From NCBI RefSeq assembly GCF_018873765.1, contig NC_057926.1, forward strand, positions 38,610,946 to 38,674,945: a stretch of DNA of 64,000 nt, in the 5' to 3' direction. Positions 60,002-64,000 of the stretch are shown here, piece after piece; position 1 is the stretch's first letter, and every line of letters begins with the position of its first letter. Below the pieces are notes generated by a model. It had not been told where the DNA came from, made no database searches, and saw only the letters and a program-made list of their open reading frames with translations. Origin of the DNA: Telopea speciosissima. Taxonomy: Eukaryota; Streptophyta; Magnoliopsida; Proteales; Proteaceae. The translations under genes were made by a program, and so were the position numbers.

Positions 60002-60077
60002 GGTTGTGGATAGCTAGAATTGATGAATATAAGATTAGTGTCTGAAGGTGGTTGTTGAGTGGGGGAGATGCCTCTCT

Positions 60078-60086
60078 CTTATATAG
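60078..60086 (-). promoter_or_regulatory. TATA box of the Kunitz-like gene
   Basis: The minus strand reads CTATATAAG followed by AGAGAGG, placing transcription start near 60050 and leaving a leader of about 50 nt before the ATG at 60001. Confidence 0.65.
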
Positions 60087-60852
60087 TGTGTTTTGGAGCT
60101 CAAAAGGTTAAACAACTTCCCTTAAATGAAGGCATTAATAATGTCTGGGAAGGTGTCAAAGCCAGAGACTAGGATATCCCATAATTAGGAATTAGGGGGT
60201 TCAGTATTGGACAAATGAGATGTTCATGCACAAGAAAACAAGTGGCTTACATATCGGATATTCTTTTTGAGTACTTAATCAGTAAACTCGCTGTGGAAGC
60301 CCATATATTTGACTGGGGCCCCAGGTCTAAATTATGGTTCAAGTCGGAATCAAATCACAAAATGGAGCAAATCAAGCTAATCAAACCTATTATCTACTTG
60401 GAAACACTCCATTATATATTTCCCCTTTAGTTATGTAGAGTCATTTAGTCAAGCATATTATGGACATAATTAAGCTTTTCTGTAAAGCAATGGATGGCTG
60501 AAAATGCAAGGGGATACATTCATACATGGGATGATATATGATTGAATTTGAGTATGAAATTTCGCATGTGGCATTCTCGGCCATTTTCTACTCGTTTATA
60601 TGGTAAATATTGTCATATCACCTTTCCACATGGCAAAATTTGGTTTTGGACTGGAGAAGCTTTCTAGTCTAGCTAATAATTTATAAATGGGAATGACACT
60701 TGTACTCGAAACCACAAATTTTGACTTTTGATGGGTGTTCGATCATTGAAAACATTTAGAGCTTTCTGGGTGATTGTGAGGATCTTGTTTTAGAAAATTT
60801 GCTTATGGAAAAGTCCTCTATCCCATTCACTAAGTTGCTTTAATCGGTTGAA

Positions 60853-61628
60853 ACTCCGATGTAAAGGTCTCAATTTTCGATGGAAATCGGGAATCGAACT
60901 GGAACTGACCCGTTAGCTAGGAACCGGAACTGACTCACCCAATAGCTTATTGATCCGAACTGGATCTATCGATAATTTATTGGTCAGGTTTCGGATCTTC
61001 CAATTAAGTTGTTGGTCTCCCAACGGTTCCAGAAACCGGTGGAACCGGAACAAATTCACATCTTAATCCTATATATTATATAATTTGTAAGATTTAAGGT
61101 CATGAAAGTTAAGGCCAAACCTTTTATTTTTTTAGTCTTTCAATTTGGCTGGTACCACTTGTCTCATATACAATTTTATCAAAGATTTAACTGTTAATTT
61201 AAAGGTCCATTTGGGAATGTTAACTTAAGATCATACTTTAAAATAATCCTAACTAATGAGGGTGGTGGTTTTCCTACTTTTAATTTGAATACAAAAGAAG
61301 AGGTAATATGGATTAGTTCCCTAACTTGAGAGAAAAAAATGATAGTGGGTTGCATGTCTCATGTGAATGAAAGTAATATCTTAGTGTAATATTATTGAAT
61401 ATATGTAACATGTGTTAGAGAATTATTTTTATTTTGAACTCTTTGGAACCGTTTAGGAACTGGAACCGGCTCATCACCCATTAGTTTATGGTCCTGGATC
61501 TCATGTTTGGAACTAATTAACTTATTGGTCCGATTCTAGTCCTAACCCATTAACCATTAGGACCGGAACCGTTAAGGAACCAGACCGATAGCCCCGAACT
61601 GGACCAAATGACACTCCTACTCCGATGT
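60853..61628. mobile_element. Possible DNA element rich in GGAACCGG motifs
   Basis: A 10-bp direct repeat ACTCCGATGT (60853-60862 and 61619-61628) bounds about 756 bp. Both ends are rich in AACCGGAAC / GGAACCGG motifs in mixed orientation, with an AT-rich centre. Inverted ends are only weakly similar (GGTCTCAATTTTCG against GAGTGTCATTTGGTCC). Confidence 0.4.
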
Positions 61629-62115
61629 TCTCTCAATTTCCTTCTGATGACCATGTTGGTGAGCCAGTGAAGTTGCTGCTTAATTCTAGGGCTTATTGGC
61701 GCTCCCCTTTGGGGGGGATCATGCTGGGCTTAGTGGTAGCGGGTGATTACCCGCCTCGGCTACCCCAATTACCGGGTATGAAAATTTATAATTCTCAGTG
61801 TATGGTCATTTATCAGGAAAAAAATCACCTCAATTTGCCTGTCCGTTAATTTCCTCAATTCCCTCTAATGGAGGGAGGTGGACCCCACCTCAGGCAGTAT
61901 GTTTGGGTAGAGGGTTGGGGTGGTCATTTCCGTCCACTATTAGATGGAATTGAGGAAATTGAGGGGCAAGCAAATTGTGGGGATAAAGCACTTTTACACA
62001 TCTAGTGTGAACCATATGGTCGTGTTTAGTTGGAGGTGTCGGCGGAGTCGGATTCTGATTTTGGATCAGCTTCTTAAGAATCTGGTTCATGTGGATTCGT
62101 AGTTGAGAAAAAAAA

Positions 62116-62280
62116 AAACTGTTTGGTTACCCGGAGTCTGTCAGATGAAATCCTTCTGAATCCATCTGTAAAACTGTTTGGTTACCCGGAGTCCGTCAGT
62201 TGGATTCATACTGAATCCATATGAAAAACTGTTTGGTTACCCTGAGTCTGTCAGATGGATTTTACTTGAATTTTGTTTGA
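62116..62280 (+). repeat. Three 55-bp tandem repeats
   Basis: Units start at 62116, 62171 and 62226 with AAACTGTTTGGTTACCC(G/T)GAGTC(T/C)GTCAG. The third unit is the most diverged at its end. Confidence 0.9.
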
Positions 62281-62411
62281 AAATTGTTTTACTTACTTTT
62301 GTTATTCAACATATGCATACATTTAATATGAACTTTATAAAAAGTAAGATAATCAATAAATTGCATAAAAATTTTACCAAAATAATCGTTCCACAATGCC
62401 TCTACTAGAAA

Positions 62412-62434
62412 TTCTTCTCTCTCTCTCTCTCTCT
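62412..62434. repeat. (TC)n microsatellite
   Basis: About eleven TC units in a row. Confidence 0.9.
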
Positions 62435-62491
62435 TGCTTTTTGCTTCAATCCTTGCTATGTCTACTAATGCTCTAGAGGAAGCGTTTACAA

Positions 62492-63623
62492 GGGAATGTT
62501 AGAAATAGGATTCTAGGCAATCAGTATAAGACTTGACAGAATCTGCTTGTATATAATATATATATATATATATATCCGAATGAAATATCAAAATAAATAC
62601 AGAAATAAAACAACTTACAGTACCACAACGACTGTCTCCTTGTTTCTTCCTAAGTAGCAAACAGCAACACAAGTGGAGTCGTACAGAGAGTACTTTCCTT
62701 AAGGTGTTGAACCCCCCCTATACGTGCAGATCCGGGTTGACCTTGGCGTTCTACCTCCAAGATAAAACCACTTCAATCACAATTGGCAGCTTCCAAGAGT
62801 GATTACAATACGGAGTACCCGAAGGTAATTACTTAGTAATCAGAAAGGAAGAAGAAAAAGAGAAACAAACAGAATGCAGAGAACACACTGTTTGAAGAGT
62901 ATAAGAAACACTTGCACGAATTGTATATCTTGAAGCCCAAAGCCCATCTGTATATATAGGCCCACTAGTACCTGTACGTATGGGATGTGTCTTTACACAC
63001 TTGTACATGTATAGACATTTATACCCCCATATACAGACCCCTCTACGTATAGATATGTATACATACCAAGTCCCTACGTATGGGTGCATGTATATGCATG
63101 TGCCTATACGTACTACAATGCATGTGCATGATGCCATCTCGGATAACGGGTGCATGTGCATGTATGTGGGTGTATGTATTTTACCAAAAAGAATACATCA
63201 TATGAACCCACACCCACACCCGCCCCGTCTTGACCTCGGCCATGGCCACTGCTTGGTCCGGCTAGGCTCGGCACGCGCATGTGTGAAAAGCACCCCGAAC
63301 CCCAACCTCACACATGGGACAAGGGAGACTTCCCTTAGAACCCTCTGTCCCTTGTAAGCTACATGAGCTTATATTAGCTCACTTTTCTATTTGTCCCTAA
63401 CCAATGTGGGATTAAACTTGAAGAGGTTCTCATGCCTTTTCAAGTTTCCTTACAAGTTTACACAAGAGGTCCTTGGTTCAAACCACCATGCACACACATA
63501 TATAAGTGTTTCCAACAAAATCAAAACAAAGTGGAGGGAAAGGGTTTTTCATATTTGAAACTTATATTTCAAAAAAGGAAAGCTTTGAAACTACTTTTTG
63601 GAAACACAAAATCCAACAGGGAA
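62492..63623 (-). mobile_element. Solo LTR of about 1.1 kb
   Basis: Body 62497-63618 has TG..CA ends (TGTTAGAAAT / ATCCAACA) and is flanked by GGGAA on both sides (62492-62496 and 63619-63623). Promoter-like CCTATATATACAG on the minus strand near 62955 and the following leader-like sequence set the orientation. The region 62980-63180 is rich in ACGTA / CATGTGCATG motifs. No internal region is present. Confidence 0.75.
62550..62576. repeat. (TA)n microsatellite inside the solo LTR
   Basis: A run of about 12 TA units, with one interruption at the left. Confidence 0.9.
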
Positions 63624-64000
63624 AGCTTATAGATTCAATGACAAGAGTAGGCGGGGAAGTTCTGGGACCATCACAAGATCTCTTCTCCAATGGGAACATT
63701 CCATTGGAGGACTCTTAAGTTTTGCCATGGATGATTCTGACCATGACAAGATCTCTTCTCCAATGCTTCAAGGTAAGATACGAAAGAGACATTTTGATGA
63801 TGCACTTGGTTCTCCTGATGCTGAATTCGAGACCTTGTGTCAGTTTCCCTTGATCTTCTCTCTCAATCTTCTAACCTCAAAGAATTGTCTTTCTCATCAT
63901 GTGTGTAAAATTAACTCTGATGTGGTTTTCCTCTACGAAACTTAGTGTGTTGTGATCGTGATAGGTTTCCTCTTCTTAAGCCCTTCTGATTGTTTAAATC
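63624..64000 (+). other. Right edge, possible 5' end of a gene
   Basis: An ATG at 63728 opens MDDSDHDKISSPMLQ, followed by a GTAAGA donor-like site at 63772. The 20-mer ACAAGATCTCTTCTCCAATG occurs twice (63673-63692 and 63746-63765). The window ends too soon to decide. Confidence 0.25.

Noticed and set aside
62829-63357. Cys/Tyr/His-rich frames of 110-125 codons on both strands
   Set aside because: They fall inside a solo LTR rich in TACGTA/CATGTG words; no domain and no coding signal.
1-64000. Search for tRNA, rRNA, snoRNA or CRISPR-like arrays
   Set aside because: Only tRNA-like A and B boxes inside SINEs were found; no cloverleaf-forming tRNA and no regular spaced repeat array.

Overview
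This is a nuclear window from a flowering plant. The evidence is long intron-rich genes with GT-AG introns, a class II trehalose-6-phosphate synthase with the usual three coding exons, Au-type SINEs, Ty1/copia and Ty3/gypsy debris, a CACTA element and Mutator-like MITEs. The genes resemble those of broad-leaved (non-grass) plants, but the sequence does not fix the species. All gene models below were built by hand from reading frames and splice signals, with no transcript data.

Layout. 1-5270 (minus): an intact TPS9/TPS10-type gene, 854 aa, with a leader intron and a TATA box; a 1.5 kb dispersed repeat begins under 200 bp upstream of that TATA box. 5.4-12 kb: repeat-rich spacer (SINEs, a LINE endonuclease scrap, a copia 3' end). 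12104-27857 (minus): a 12-exon gene for a 435-aa, probably plastid-targeted kinase-fold protein whose catalytic-loop aspartate is replaced, so it is a likely pseudokinase. Its third intron is 9.7 kb and holds a young copia element in antisense plus two older, mis-ordered copia fragments. 28.3-58.4 kb: two direct copies of a small B3-domain gene (29690-35269 and 51207-58208), separated by about 16 kb of nested transposons. That gap holds a copia relic split by a CACTA element that itself contains the second copy of the 1.5 kb repeat, and a PPR gene fragment bounded by inverted repeats and split by another copia. 59276-60001 (minus): a single-exon, atypical Kunitz-type inhibitor gene. 60-64 kb: repeats, including a 1.1 kb solo LTR.

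The genes are unrelated neighbours, not a pathway cluster: sugar signalling (TPS), a plastid pseudokinase, two B3 putative DNA-binding proteins and a secreted inhibitor-like protein. The most informative signal is historical. The two B3 copies can be aligned through their introns, and each carries insertions (Au SINEs and a solo LTR, with target-site duplications) that the other lacks, so the order of events can be read. I found no convincing new multi-gene system. The best candidates for follow-up are the pseudokinase gene with its overlapping upstream ORF, the B3 pair with a start codon apparently isolated on its own exon, and the element-borne gene fragments.
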